Source: Neurospora tetrasperma FGSC 2508
Lineage: Eukaryota; Ascomycota; Sordariomycetes; Sordariales; Sordariaceae
DNA length: 64,000 bases
Reading direction: 5' to 3'
NCBI RefSeq assembly: GCF_000213175.1
Contig: NW_009799099.1
Coordinates: forward strand, 2,448,656 to 2,512,655
The notes under the pieces are model-generated. The model saw only the letters and a program-made list of their open reading frames with translations. It was not told where the DNA came from and did no database searches. Every line of letters starts with the position of its first letter. Position 1 is the stretch's first letter. Of this stretch, positions 1 to 11,033 are shown one piece after another. The translations under genes were made by a program, and so were the position numbers.

Positions 1-1953
1 TGCAGGGGTCGGCTGTGAAGAAACCCACCCCACGGAGAAAAGGTTTGACATCACGGTAATTTCCAGGAGGTCAACCAAGAGAGCAGGACTGCGTTACCTC
101 CGTCGCGGTATTGACGAGGGTGGCAACGTTGCCAATTGTGTGGAATCTGAGCAAATCCTGTCGCCTGCTGAAGGAACATCCGTCCCTAATGCCAAGATCT
201 ACTCCTTTGTTCAGATCAGGGGAAGCTTCCCTCTGTTCTTCTCCCAGTCTCCCTATTCACTGAAGCCCGCACCAGTACTACAGCATTCACCCGACACCAA
301 CTACGCGGCACTGAAGAAGCATTTCGAATGGCTCAGGCAGAAGTACGGATTGATACAGTGCGTCAACCTCGTGGAAAAGCATGGCGTTGAAGCGCCAATA
401 GGACAGCGATACGAAGAAAATATCAAGCGACTCAACGAGGAAGAGTCAAGGCCTGAGGATGAACAAATCGCTTTCGAGTGGTTTGACTTCCATCATGTCT
501 GTCGCGGGATGAAGTTTGAAAACGTGTCTGTTCTCTTGGAGATTTTGGGGCCCAGACTTGAGAAATGGGGAAGCACAGTCGTGGTAAATGACAAGGTCGA
601 AACCCAACAGCTCGGTGCTTTCAGAACCAACTGTATGGACTGTCTTGACCGCACCAACGTTTGCCAAAGCTCTTTTGCCAAATACATGCTTGACATGCAG
701 CTGAAGGAGCTGGGCTTCGACATGAACCTGCAAAAGGATCAGGAGAACGCTTGGTTCAATACTCTTTGGGCTGACAACGGAGATGCAATCTCGAAGCAGT
801 ATGCCTCCACGGGCGCAATGAAGGGTGACTATACACGGACTCGCAAGAGAAACTATCGCGGAGCTTTGACCGATGCAGGGCTATCTCTGACTCGGTTGTT
901 CAATGGGTATGTTAGAGGTTTTGAAGTCATGACACCAAGGAGACATACTGACTGCCCTGTGCTAGCATGTTCAACGATTTCTTCCTCCAGACAACGATCG
1001 ATTTTCTCCTGGGCAATGTGACCTCCCTGGTGTTTGCGGAATTCGAGGCCAACATGATGACCAAGGATCCCGCAATATCGATGCAGAAACTGCGGGAGCA
1101 GGCCATCGAACTTTCGCACAAGCGCGTCATTGCGGATGAGTCCGAAGAGTTCATAGGTGGCTGGACTCTCCTGACACCAAATGTGCCCGATACTGTCCGC
1201 TCTTCTTCATTCGAAGAAGCAGTCCTTTTGCTCACTGACAAAGCCCTGTATCTTTGCAGGTTCGACTGGAACCTCGACAAGGTATCCTCGTTCAAACGCG
1301 TCGACTTGGCCCACGTTACGAACATTAAGTTTGGCACGTACATCACATCGACGATCTCAGCAGCCGAGGTCGATGAGATGCGTAACGTAGGACTCATTGT
1401 CGAGTACAATCCTGGTGTTACAGACATCACCCGAGTCAACACGCGGTCACTTACTACCTCGGTGTCTGATGCATCCAAGATGGGCCGTGAGCCTACCTCT
1501 GGTATCGATGCCGCAGAACAGGAACCTCAAGCGGCGAAGGATGCTGCTGCTGCTGCTGCCTCCGAAGAAAAGCCGGCACCTGTCGCAGCACCGATAGCTG
1601 GCATTGCTGAGGGCATCGCCGGGTTCTTCGCTCCCCGTTCTCAAGAACCACAGGCACGCAAGATTGCTCTCAAGGCGCTGCACAGCATCACTTCGGCGGC
1701 TGATCCCATGGCCAAGAGTAAAGAAGATGAACCTGGGGCGATCACGAGACTCTCCGAAATGCAGCAAGTCATTCTTATTGCCTCCGAGATCGAGAGACTT
1801 GCGATAAGGAGCCAGCCTAAGCTTCAGTCCAAGAAGGATGAGGAGTCCGGACTGATCGAGAAGGGGGGCATCATCTCTCTAGCTGATGCGAAGAAGAATA
1901 CCGGGTTGCTGGAGCAACTGGGACATTCTCTCAAGAAGATGGTGTGGGCTTAA
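1..1953 (+). CDS. Sac-domain phosphoinositide phosphatase with hSac2 domain (5' end outside window)
   Basis: This gene runs in from the left edge; the open frame begins at base 2, so the N-terminus is missing. Exons are <1-906 and 966-1953, joined by a 59-nt intron (GTATGT...TAG). The visible part is 630 residues. It opens with the Sac-domain block ISRRSTKRAGLRYLRRGIDE. The catalytic CX5R motif of Sac phosphatases is present as NCMDCLDRTN, with the cysteine codon at 632 and the arginine six codons later. Splicing restores the conserved RLFNGMFNDFF...IDFLLGN block. After the phosphatase domain, about residues 330-480 resemble the hSac2 domain (LLTDKALYLCRFDWNLDKVS), followed by an Ala/Glu-rich low-complexity stretch. 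By family it should remove phosphate from phosphoinositides on endosomal or Golgi membranes. Its arrangement is closer to INPP5F/Sac2 than to yeast Sac1, because no C-terminal membrane anchor is seen. It converges with the rRNA methyltransferase 318 bp away. Confidence 0.9.
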
Positions 1954-2271
1954 CGACGTACGGTATAGTATTGGCCAATGGGTTGTTAGCGATGGTGTTG
2001 GAGATTGACGAGGGCGTGATGAAGCATACATACACTAATTGTACCGGATACCTTTTTTTATTTCCTTTTTCGTTGTTGCGAGAAGGAAGGCTTCTTTCAA
2101 GGATATCCAGTTCACGAAGACACGGGCAGGATAATTAGATATCATGATATACCAACATAATAATCTTTTCAAATTCCCTGAATGCCGACCATTGATTCAA
2201 CCATCAGTACTTTTCCTTCCAAATACATTCCCATTTTCTCATACACTGACCGGCCCATCTCACCATCCATA
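1954..2271. other. Convergent intergenic region
   Basis: This 318-bp spacer separates the stop codons of two converging genes. It should hold both 3' untranslated regions. It is AT-rich around 2040-2230 and contains no convincing coding frame. A palindromic ATTGGCCAAT lies at 1970-1979, but in a 3' region it is probably without meaning. Confidence 0.6.
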
Positions 2272-3696
2272 TCACTCCTCATCACTCCCCTCACTCCCCT
2301 CACTACCCTCCCCCCCTTCCTCCTCCTCCTCAGGCGCATTCTCATCCACCAATCGATACAAATGCAACTGATACCTCATATTCTCCAACCCAATCGGATA
2401 ATCCAGTCCCAGTTCGCCCCCTCTCCCCTCCGCCAACCTAAACCAACTCGACTTTCTCGTCTCCAATTTCCTCCACTTCCTGCCCTCCACTACCGCCGTT
2501 GCTCTGCCGTGTTTGTCAGTGGCCAAAAGCACCCGATCCAGAAGCCACGCCATCGGGTATCTCTTCTCTTCTTTTCCCAGTGTCGTCTCCGAGTAAGAGC
2601 CCGGGCTGTCGACTACCAGCAGGAGTGACCCGAGAGAAAGGGAGGCGGTCAAGTCCAGAAGGAAACGCGTGGTTTTGCCGATGCCCGAGGAGGTGAAGAG
2701 TTCGTTGAGGGTGAAGAGTAATGTCACCAACGTCGGACGCAGCACATCCTTCTTCTTCTTGTCCCCCGCCAACAGGCCAAGAAACCCTTCCTTCCCCAGG
2801 TCGAGCGCATCATGCTGGAAAAAGTTGGACGAGATCCGCGAGGCGGGCGTCAGGAGCGGGACGTTGGCGGCCTTGGCTGCGGCGCTGGCGTATTTGGAGA
2901 TGGGAGGGGTGGAGGTTAGGGAGGTTTGGAGAGCGGACAGGAGGGGAGAGTAGGGGGCGGAGTCGAGGAGGGTTATGGATCCTGATAGAGGAGCGGGGGA
3001 GAAGGAAGGAGAGGACTGGGAAGAAGATTGTTGGTTGAGGAAGGAACCGAGGGCGACGAGCTCGGCTGGACCGCCGCCTATGCTTAGGATGTTGAGTTTG
3101 GGAATTGTTCTTTGAGGGGAGAGGGAAAGGTTGGCGGTTTGGGAGGCGAGAGATTCTTCTTCTGTGTTGTCTTTTGGTGTTTCGGTTTCTTCGTCTTTTT
3201 CTTCCTGTTTTTGTTCTCCTTCTGAGGTAACCTCGGTCTCCTCCTCGATAATGATGGAATCCAAATGCCTCCTAATCCCACCCAAAATGGAAGAATAGCA
3301 CAACGCCCTCGTAGGACTCCAGCGAGCGGCATACACCGCCAAGTACTCGGGATCACCAAATGCCTTTGCGAACTCGCGCTCATAGAGGGCTTGCTTCACG
3401 GCCTGGAGAGTGGAGGTGAAAGTGTCGGAAAAGAGGACATCGGAGAAAGTATCTCTAAAGATATTGAGAATGATTTGCTGGTGTTTCTTGTCGAGCACCG
3501 GGAAAGGCTCGTATCTTTCGTCTTCAACTTCTTCCTTGATCGACTCCTGCTGTTGATTGGCCTGCTGCGGTCGTCTCTGTTGGTTGTTGTTGCGGTTGAG
3601 ATTGCATTTTCGAGATCTGTGGGATGAGGGTCTACGAGATCCTCCGCCGTGATTGCCTTTACCATTGCCTTTGGCGGCACAATTTCCATGAACCAT
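2272..3696 (-). CDS. bmt6: 25S rRNA (uridine-N3)-methyltransferase, BMT6-like
   Basis: A single-exon gene of 474 residues. It resembles the BMT6 family of putative SAM-dependent methyltransferases, which methylate a uridine at N3 in large-subunit rRNA in the nucleolus. Residues 1-60 are basic and rich in Gly, Asn and Gln (KGNGKGNHGGG, then NNNQQRRPQQANQQQ), as is common for nucleolar proteins. The conserved N-terminal block follows (residues ~70-140): VLDKKHQQIILNIF, LQAVKQALYEREFAKAFG and YAARWSPTRALCYSSI. After an acidic insert at ~150-180, the SAM-binding motif I is seen near residues 201-212 as LNILSIGGGPAEL. The C-terminus ends in a Glu/Gly/Ser-rich tail. The start is the first methionine of the frame and no intron is needed. 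It diverges from transketolase. The substrate base is inferred from the yeast family member. Confidence 0.82.
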   Translation of the reverse strand: MVHGNCAAKGNGKGNHGGGSRRPSSHRSRKCNLNRNNNQQRRPQQANQQQESIKEEVEDERYEPFPVLDKKHQQIILNIFRDTFSDVLFSDTFTSTLQAVKQALYEREFAKAFGDPEYLAVYAARWSPTRALCYSSILGGIRRHLDSIIIEEETEVTSEGEQKQEEKDEETETPKDNTEEESLASQTANLSLSPQRTIPKLNILSIGGGPAELVALGSFLNQQSSSQSSPSFSPAPLSGSITLLDSAPYSPLLSALQTSLTSTPPISKYASAAAKAANVPLLTPASRISSNFFQHDALDLGKEGFLGLLAGDKKKKDVLRPTLVTLLFTLNELFTSSGIGKTTRFLLDLTASLSLGSLLLVVDSPGSYSETTLGKEEKRYPMAWLLDRVLLATDKHGRATAVVEGRKWRKLETRKSSWFRLAEGRGGELGLDYPIGLENMRYQLHLYRLVDENAPEEEEEGGEGSEGSEGSDEE

Positions 3697-3926
3697 TTTC
3701 AGTAAGCGTTATCGACTCTTTTTTTTGAGAATGTTGTTATGGTTGATATTAGTTTTTCACACATTCGAATTTGGCAACCCTTGAAGTGTAAGTTTGTTGA
3801 TATCTCCATATCAGATGCCGGCGGCATCGACGAGTGCAGCTACCGTGCCTTCCACTTTGCAGGAACTCCCTCTACCTAACCCCGCCAAGATTACCTGTTT
3901 ATCTTATCGGGAATACAATCTTATCG

Positions 3927-3939
3927 TTACCCTAACCCT
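3927..3939 (+). promoter_or_regulatory. Telomere-repeat-like motif (possible Tbf1/telo-box site)
   Basis: The bases TTACCCTAACCCT read as two units of the CCCTAA telomere repeat. They lie about 230 bp upstream of the start codon of the rRNA methyltransferase. In fungi such telo-box-like motifs can bind Tbf1/Teb1-type factors at ribosome-biogenesis and housekeeping promoters. The motif is visible; its function is inferred from position only. Confidence 0.3.
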
Positions 3940-5398
3940 GAGACTTGTTCCCTCTGCCCCTCTGACGTAGCTACATACCCTTTTTGTTGACCCCGATGAC
4001 GCAGGGACCTCCATTGAGTCGGGCGCAATCGACACCGCACAAAGCGTTGGAGCAGGGTCCTTTTCTCTCTCTATCTGATTAAGACGTGCCCGATAATATG
4101 CAAGGCGTGGCAAGACGGACTAGTCTGGGCTGAAGAACTCTCTCATTCCGCTCGTTGTGTCCGTGGGGGAGCAGAACCTCGTGGAGACGGGATCCATACT
4201 TATTGAGGGTTCAATTGTTTGATAAATCCGAAGCCCCAACAAGCGGCCAATCATTGTCCTTCGCGTCAAGGGTGTCGCCGTTCTCGCAGCCTTTTGATGG
4301 CGATATCGCCTATGACGATCGGTGAGGGATCTGGATGAAAGAACAGACCAAAAAAAGACGAAAAAATAGTACTCGGATATTGATCCTCGACTCATGGGAT
4401 GGAAGATCTGATACGGGATGAGGATTTGTCGTACCTGCTTTCATTGCGCAAGGGACGTGTGATCTCAACTCCATCAAATGCATGGCTTATCCCGACTTAC
4501 AACGCAGCCGAGCGCAGCCATACAGTAACCGTTTCTGGAAAACAATGTGGAATCATCAGGCACCTGGAACGACATGGCTTCTGTGGCTTCGATTGATCCA
4601 TGTTCCGCCCACCGAAGGTTCCCGTCTCATACCGGGAGCACCGGTTCTCCAAGGTAACAAAGCGAGGTCTGAGAGCAATCGAGACAGTTCGCCGCTTGGG
4701 ATTGAAGAGTGTGTGCTTGGACCCAGTTGTTGCGGATGGCGGATGGCACGGGAAACAGAAATGGCAAGGGCAAAGACAAGAGTCGGAGGTTACATCCCAG
4801 CGTCCCTTTCTTATCGCGGCAAAGTTGCCCGCCATTCAGTCGAGATCTCTGGCTTTTACCCCGGTGAGTGGCACTCTTAAGTGACGCAAGCGATTATCAA
4901 AAAGGAAAAAAAAGTAACCCACCAAAGCGCTTCAGAGCTGTTATGGACCACTGAGCTCCGATGCTAGGGAGAAGCATTGTGTATCCGTTTCGGTCTAGTG
5001 TACACTAATACTCTTGGGACGAAACGGTCCAAAGAAGGCAAAGTTCCAATGTAGAATGTTGGTTTTACAGTCGAAACCCAAACAAACAAAAATGAGGTAA
5101 AAGTTCCAGTTGATATTTCAAAAAGCCAGGGGACCCTGATGTCGTCCTAGCTGATGCATCGTAGCTCGATTCCAGGGCTTCGGGGCCTGTCTCGGCCTGC
5201 CCTGTCAAAGTTGGATCTGAATTCGCCGGGTAAACTGGCGAACTCCACTAAATAGCACATCCGAGCGAACCAGATCAGCCGAAAGCGTGCAGCACGGCAC
5301 CCGGCCAGAAATGGGTGGGTTTCAGGTGGGCACTGTTCATGGCGAACCGTGAGCGTTGCTGACAGTAAATTGGTAATGAAGCCGACAAGAGGGCGGTC

Positions 5399-5428
5399 GG
5401 TGGTGGTGGTGATGATGATGATGATGAT
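5399..5428 (+). repeat. GGT(4)/GAT(6) compound microsatellite
   Basis: Four GGT units are followed directly by six GAT units, then a degenerate tail to about 5440. It lies roughly 420 bp upstream of the transketolase start codon, in non-coding sequence. Confidence 0.85.
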
Positions 5429-5846
5429 AATATTGATGATAGAGGCTTCAAAGTATTTGGTTCTGTACTCCCGCGTAGAGGTAAAAAAGCGACAAAAATA
5501 CCTCGTGCAGTGGTACCTGACCAGACAGCCAAGTCCTACCTCTGGAAGTAGTTCCGGTGAATTACTAACACCTACCCCACCACCGGTTCAACAAGTGTCG
5601 AATAATCTTCCACCTGGATGAACGCTCGACTGCTCGTCCTTGGATCTGACCCCCAACGTTCTCTCCGTTAGCCTGTGGTGTCCCAGGTGTCCCTGCCAGG
5701 TGCTCGTCTGAAACAGTTTAAACTTGACCCCGCCTCCCAGTTCCTGTCTTTATCTTCTTCTCTTGTCTTCTGCTTCTGCAAATTCTCTTCCCTGATACCC
5801 TTCTCCCATCCCATAGTATCCGACATCTTTGTCCAGAATCGCAAAC

Positions 5847-8456
5847 ATGTCGTCCTTCACCGAGACAGATCAGCTCGCCATCAACACCATCCGTGTGTTG
5901 GCTGTAAGTAATACCCTTGGCACTCTGTTTTACGCCCTCGGTGTTCTCCAAAAATCCCAATAAAGCAGTCTTGCAATTCCCCGCGCCTCGTCATGGGGAG
6001 CAGCGAGATTTACCCCGCCAAGAGTTATCATCGCAAGAACCAGTTTCTCGAGCCTCAACCATGGGCTACGGGCTTGCGATGTGAACATCGGAAACATTAA
6101 GGGATCCTCACTACGATATGAAGCAGTTATGCTGACAGCTTTCCTGATCAGGCCGATGCCACCGCGCATGCCAACTCCGGCCACCCTGGTGCCCCCATGT
6201 AAGTTGCGCCGACATCTCAGCTCAAGTGGAAGCTGCGGGCTTCTTCCCAGCGTAATATTCACTGACATCTTTTCTAGGGGCATGGCTCCCGTTGCCCACG
6301 TTCTTTTCAACCGTTTCATGAACTTCAACCCCAAGAACCCCAAGTGGCTCAACCGTGACCGCTTCGTTCTCTCGTAAGTACAAATTGCCCCGCACCGAAA
6401 ACGGAGCTCAGCGAGCCCCATGGGAGGAAGCATTTGACTAAAACGCCTGCCTCTTTTCCTAGTAACGGCCACGCCTGCATGCTCCAGTATGCTCTCCTCC
6501 ACCTCTACGGCTATGCCCTCACCATCGACGACCTCAAGGCTTTCCGCGTAAGTGCCCACTCTTTCTTGGCGGAAGGATACACAAGGCTGACACAGCATCG
6601 CGCAAACAGCGTATCGACAGCATCACCCCCGGTCACCCCGAGGCCCACGACACCCCCGGTGTTGAGGTTACCACTGGTCCTCTTGGTCAGGGTATCTCCA
6701 ACGCCGTTGGTCTTGCCATTGCTCAGGCTCACACTGCTGCCGTCTTCAACAAGCCCGGCTACGACCTCGTCAACAACTACACATACTGCTTCCTTGGTGA
6801 TGGTTGCTTGATGGAGGGTGTTTCCTCTGAGGCTTGCTCTCTGGCTGGTCACCTCCAGCTTGGCAACCTCATTGCCATCTGGGATGACAACAGGATCACC
6901 ATTGACGGTGACACCAACCAGGCCTTCACCGAGGACGTTCTCAAGCGCTACGAGTCCTACGGCTGGCACATCGTCACCGTCTTGGATGGCGACCACAACC
7001 TTGACTTGATCGCTGATGCTATCCAGAAGGCCAAGGAGGTCACTGACAAGCCTACCCTCATCCAGCTTAAGACCACCATTGGTTTCGGCTCCAAGAAGCA
7101 GGGCACCCACGATGTCCACGGCTCGCCCCTCAAGGCTGACGACATCAAGCAGCTCAAGGAGAAGTTCGGCTTCAACCCTGAGGAGAGCTTCGCCGTTCCC
7201 CAGGAGGTCTATGACCTTTGCCACAAGGCTTCCGCCAAGGGTGCTGCTAAGGAGGAGGAGTGGAACCAGCTCTTCGCCAAGTACGCTGAGGAGTTCAAGG
7301 CTGAGCACGACGATCTCATCCGTCGCCAGAAGGGTGAACTCGCTGAGGGCTGGGAGAAGCACCTCCCCGTCTACACTCCCGCTGACCCCGCTGTCGCTTC
7401 CCGTAAGCTTTCCGAGAATGTCCTCAACAAGATCTTCGAGGCTGTTCCCGAGCTTGTTGGTGGTTCCGCCGATTTGACCGGCTCCAACCTTACCAGGTGG
7501 AAGGGTGCCATCGACTTCCAGCCTCCCGCCACTGGTCTTGGTACCTACGCCGGCCGTTACTTCCGCTTCGGTGTTCGTGAGCACGGTATGGGTGCCATCA
7601 TGAACGGTATGGCCGCCTATGGTACCCTCATCCCCTATGGTGGTACCTTCCTCAACTTCGTCTCCTACGCTGCTGGTGCCGTCCGTCTCTCTGCCCTTTC
7701 TCAGGTCCGCGCTATCTGGGTTGCCACCCACGATTCGATCGGTCTTGGCGAGGACGGCCCTACTCACCAGCCTATTGAGACCCTGGCCCACTTCCGTGCC
7801 CTCCCCAACTGCATGGTCTGGCGTCCTGCCGATGGCAACGAGACCAGCGCTGCCTACTATGTCGCCCTTACCTCCAAGCACACCCCCAGCATCCTCGCTC
7901 TCTCTCGCCAGAACCTTCCCCAGCTTGAGGGTTCCACCATCGAGAAGGCCATCAAGGGTGGCTACGTCCTCCACGAGGTTGAGGGTGCCGACGTCACTCT
8001 TATCTCCACCGGTTCCGAGGTCTGCATCGCCATCGATGCCGTCAAGGAGCTCAAGGAGAAGCACAACATCAAGGCTCGTGTCGTCTCTATGCCCTGCATG
8101 GAGGTCTTCGATGCTCAGCCCAAGGACTACCGCCTCAGCGTTCTTCCCGACGGTATCCCCTCTCTGTCTATTGAAGTCATGAGCACCATGGGCTGGGAGA
8201 AGTACTCTCACGAGCAGTTCGGTCTCAACCGCTTCGGTGCCTCCGGTGCCTACCTTGATGTTTACAAGGCAAGTACTCCCCTTCCAATTCCGTCTTTGTT
8301 TTTCAAAGGCGTGTTTACTAACACTTTTGCGATTTACAGAAGTTCGAGTTCACCCCCGAGGGCATTGCCAAGCGCGCCATCGCTACCATCGACTTCTGGA
8401 AGGATGTCCCCAACATCCGCTCTCCTATCAACAGGGCTTTCCAGCAGCTCATTTAA
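5847..8456 (+). CDS. tkt: Transketolase
   Basis: Six exons: 5847-5903, 6152-6198, 6278-6373, 6463-6547, 6610-8268 and 8340-8456, giving 686 residues, normal for fungal transketolase. The enzyme moves two-carbon units between sugar phosphates in the non-oxidative pentose phosphate pathway, using thiamine diphosphate, in the cytosol. The N-terminal block is NTIRVLA...[15 protein letters not shown]. The cofactor motif GDG is at residues 158-160 and continues as [10 protein letters not shown]. The catalytic glutamate is E419 in [15 protein letters not shown]. The transketolase C-terminal domain closes with INRAFQQLI. Codons are strongly C-biased at the third position, as in highly expressed genes. 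Four introns are GT-AG; the last (8269-8339) starts with GC. The codon bias also creates a long spurious antisense frame at 6511-8211. Confidence 0.97.
8269..8339 (+). other. GC-AG intron of transketolase
   Basis: The fifth intron has donor GCAAGT and acceptor TTTACAG, with a CTAACAC branch-like site in between. Joining VYK to KFEFTPEG at these borders restores the conserved C-terminal domain. The nearest GT (AGTACT, four bases on) would shift the frame. Confidence 0.85.
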
Positions 8457-9155
8457 GGAAAAAAAGAGTGTCGTTTCGAGGTTAATGGAAGGGAGCGAGG
8501 AAAGGATCGGGAAATCTTGGTTCGGATTTATAAATAAGGCAATATTAAGAGCGCGGGCGACATTCTATCAGGAAAGAATGTCAGTCCATGCTTTAAGAGG
8601 GTCAGGCGCGGCAACAAAAGCCGCCGCCCTCATGAGACGAGTGTTATGAAAATAGAATCCATTTAAAAAGTTCACATAGCGTTATGTTAAAGTATCGCAG
8701 TTCGCTGATCCCGCTGGACAAGCAGACGCGCAAGGTATCGTGTTTGATGCTTTGGTATCAACAGTCATGGTTAGACGCTTTTGGTGAGGTCAGTTTTATC
8801 GTGGTGTTTGGTGCCGTGACAATGAGAACCCCTGTGGCTCGCTAAATGCGACACCCCTGCCGGTCGATGTTACTGGCGGCAACCAGATGCCAGCTGGCCG
8901 CTCAAGGCACTGTTGCAGCTCCCTAGCATGTTGCCCGCGATGCGATAGCTTGGGAGCCCCAGGAAGCGACAACAACCACCAATCCAACGACAACCGGACC
9001 TGCTCTGTCCTGTTCTATCCATTCCGAAGCGCGTCCATTTATAGTGACGGTTGACATTAATCACAATCTCTAAAATCACTTCCAAGCTAGTTGAATTCTT
9101 GCGGAATTGCTTCTATTATCAGCAAATACCAGCAACATCATAGAGCTAGCTAATC
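8457..9155. other. Intergenic region, transketolase/coiled-coil gene
   Basis: About 700 bp between two genes in the same direction. It must hold the transketolase 3' end and the next gene's promoter. No coding frame with support is seen. Confidence 0.55.
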
Positions 9156-11033
9156 ATGACGGACGAAGACAAGGCCAAGGCCGAGAAGGTCGCTGCCGCT
9201 AAGAAGAGGGTATAGTACCGTGCTTGGCTATGTGTAACACTTCGAAGCTTAGCCCACATGTACTGACAATTACTCCTTCAGCTCGAAGCACTGAAGAAGC
9301 AGAAAGCCAAAAAGGCCGGCGGCGCATCCAAGAAAGAGGAGAAGAAGGAAGACAATCCGCCAGCATCCGAAGAAGCCCCTGCCGAGACTCCTTCGAGCCC
9401 CAAAGATTCAGTGAACGAGACCGAAGAACAACCATCCGAAGAAGTCACATCCCCGACGGCTGGCGAACCGACAGCCGAGGAGCCCGCGGCGACTGATACA
9501 ACCACCGCTGAAGAGGAGGAGGAGAAGGCTGAATCCCCGACTCCTTTGCAAACACCAACACTCTCCTCTCTCGCCGAACAATCGCGAGCCCGGTCAACTT
9601 CCTTCCGCAATGCCTCCATCTCGGGCGCCCCCGGCCCGCTGTCCCCCAGCTTCCTCAGCCCAGAAGGCGAGACCGCCCCTGACATCTACCGCAAGCACGT
9701 CAGTCGCATAGAAGAGCTAGAGAAGGAAAACAAGCGACTGGCCAAGGAAGCCGCCGACGCAGAGAAGCGGTGGCAGAAGGCCGAGGAGGAGCTAGCAGAT
9801 TTCCGCGAGGCGGAAGATGGCAAGCAAGGCGGGGAGGGGGCCGAGAACGTGGAGAAGCTTAAGAACGAGCTAGCCGCGCTGCAGCGCCAGAACACACAGC
9901 TGCAATCGCAACTAGCGCGTGCAGGCGGAAACGGGGCCGGAGGCGGCGCCCACGGCCGCTCGCCGTCCATCTCGGTGGGCGGTGGCGGGTCGCCGTCGGC
10001 TGCGACGGCGCAGCTCGAAGCGCAACTACAGAGCAAGTCGGCGACGATCGAGACGATGGAGCTGGAGATGTCCAGGCTGCGCGCGCAGGTGGAGAAGCTG
10101 TCCGCTTCGGCGTCGGGGCCGTCCGAGCAGATTGCGGCGTTGGAGGAGAAGCTGGCGAGGGCGGAGAAGGCGGCCGGGCTGGCGCAGCAGGAGCTGGCGG
10201 ATTTGAAGCAGAATTTGGATAGAGTGTCGAAGGAGGCGGTCAAGGAGGGGTCGCAGCGCGCGTCGGCGGAGACGAAGCTACGGACGCTGGAAAAGGAGGT
10301 GGAGGAGGCGAATAAAGCCAAGGACGAGTTGGCGAAGAAGGCGGAGGCGCTGGAGAAGAAGGTCGCTACGCTTACAACGTTGCACAAGGAGCAGGATGGC
10401 AGGACACAGGCTCTCAGGAAGGATAAGGAACTTGTGGATAAGGAGGTGGCGGAGTTGAAGCAGACGGTTGAGAAGTTGGAAGAGGAAAACCTGAAGCTAC
10501 GGAAAAAGGACGCTCGGGAAGGCGGCGGTGTAGAGGAAGGTCTGGATGAGCTTGAGGAGGAGGGCCGTCTCAAGTTGGAGAAGCGTATCAGAGAGCTTGA
10601 AGCCGAGAACACCGATCTCAGGAGGGGCATCTGGCATGAGAAGAGGAAGGAGCTGCAAGTCGGGCCTGAGGCGTTCGAGACTGTCGACCTCGGCGGTGGA
10701 CTGCACTCGTCCGCACACGGCCACCAGCACCACAAGAGCCGGGGTGGGCTGGGGGACTTCTTTACGAGTGGCCTTAATGCGCTCACCGGCGCTGCGGGTG
10801 GCAGTGATCATCATCATAGCCACGGCGGTGCTCTTGATGAGTTGCTCGAGGATGATGACATGGAGTTTGATGAGGAAGCATTCCGTCGTGCACATGAGGA
10901 GGAACAGAAGAAGAGACTTGAGCGAATCAAGGAGCTCAAGAGGGCGCTGAAGAACTGGGACGGCTGGAGGCTCGACTTGGTGGAGAATAGGCGGGGTGGT
11001 GGTGAGGGTATTGGTGAGATATTCGAGGTCTGA
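9156..11033 (+). CDS. Conserved fungal coiled-coil protein (golgin-like, unassigned)
   Basis: Two exons, 9156-9209 and 9282-11033, with a 72-nt intron (GTATAG...TTCAG), giving 601 residues. The start MTDEDKAKAEKVAAAKKR is joined by splicing to LEALKKQKAKK, which keeps a continuous basic helix. Residues ~40-150 are acidic, Pro/Ser/Thr-rich and probably disordered. Residues ~150-450 are long heptad-like coiled coil (IEELEKENKRLAKEAADAEK and similar), interrupted by a Gly/Ser-rich linker. Two His-rich patches (HGHQHHK and DHHHSHGG) lie near residues 490-525. The C-terminus is KNWDGWRLDLVENRRGGG...EIFEV, which looks like a conserved motif. The architecture recalls fungal golgins or tethering proteins. 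I see no GRIP domain and no clear GRAB domain, so no function is assigned. Confidence 0.8.

Larger units (their letters stand above)
3697..5846. other. Divergent intergenic region, bmt6/transketolase
   Basis: About 2.15 kb lies between two diverging start codons. Several short open frames occur at 4120-4884, the longest 132 codons, but none has a recognisable domain or convincing splice structure. Visible elements are a telomere-like motif at 3927-3939, a GGT/GAT microsatellite at 5399-5428, and a pyrimidine-rich stretch at ~5730-5820 just before the transketolase start, which is typical of strongly expressed fungal promoters and leaders. Confidence 0.6.

Noticed and set aside
4399-4884. Overlapping short frames between bmt6 and transketolase
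   Set aside because: Up to 132 codons but no domain, no convincing introns, and three frames open at once, which suggests chance.
6511-8211. A 566-codon open frame on the minus strand
   Set aside because: It is exactly antisense to the transketolase exons, whose strong third-position C bias removes stops on the other strand. Its translation is low-complexity (Val/Leu/Gly/Asp-rich) and has no domain.
9686-10786. A 366-codon minus-strand frame, very rich in Ser, Ala and Phe
   Set aside because: It is the antisense of a Lys/Glu-rich coiled coil and has no independent support.
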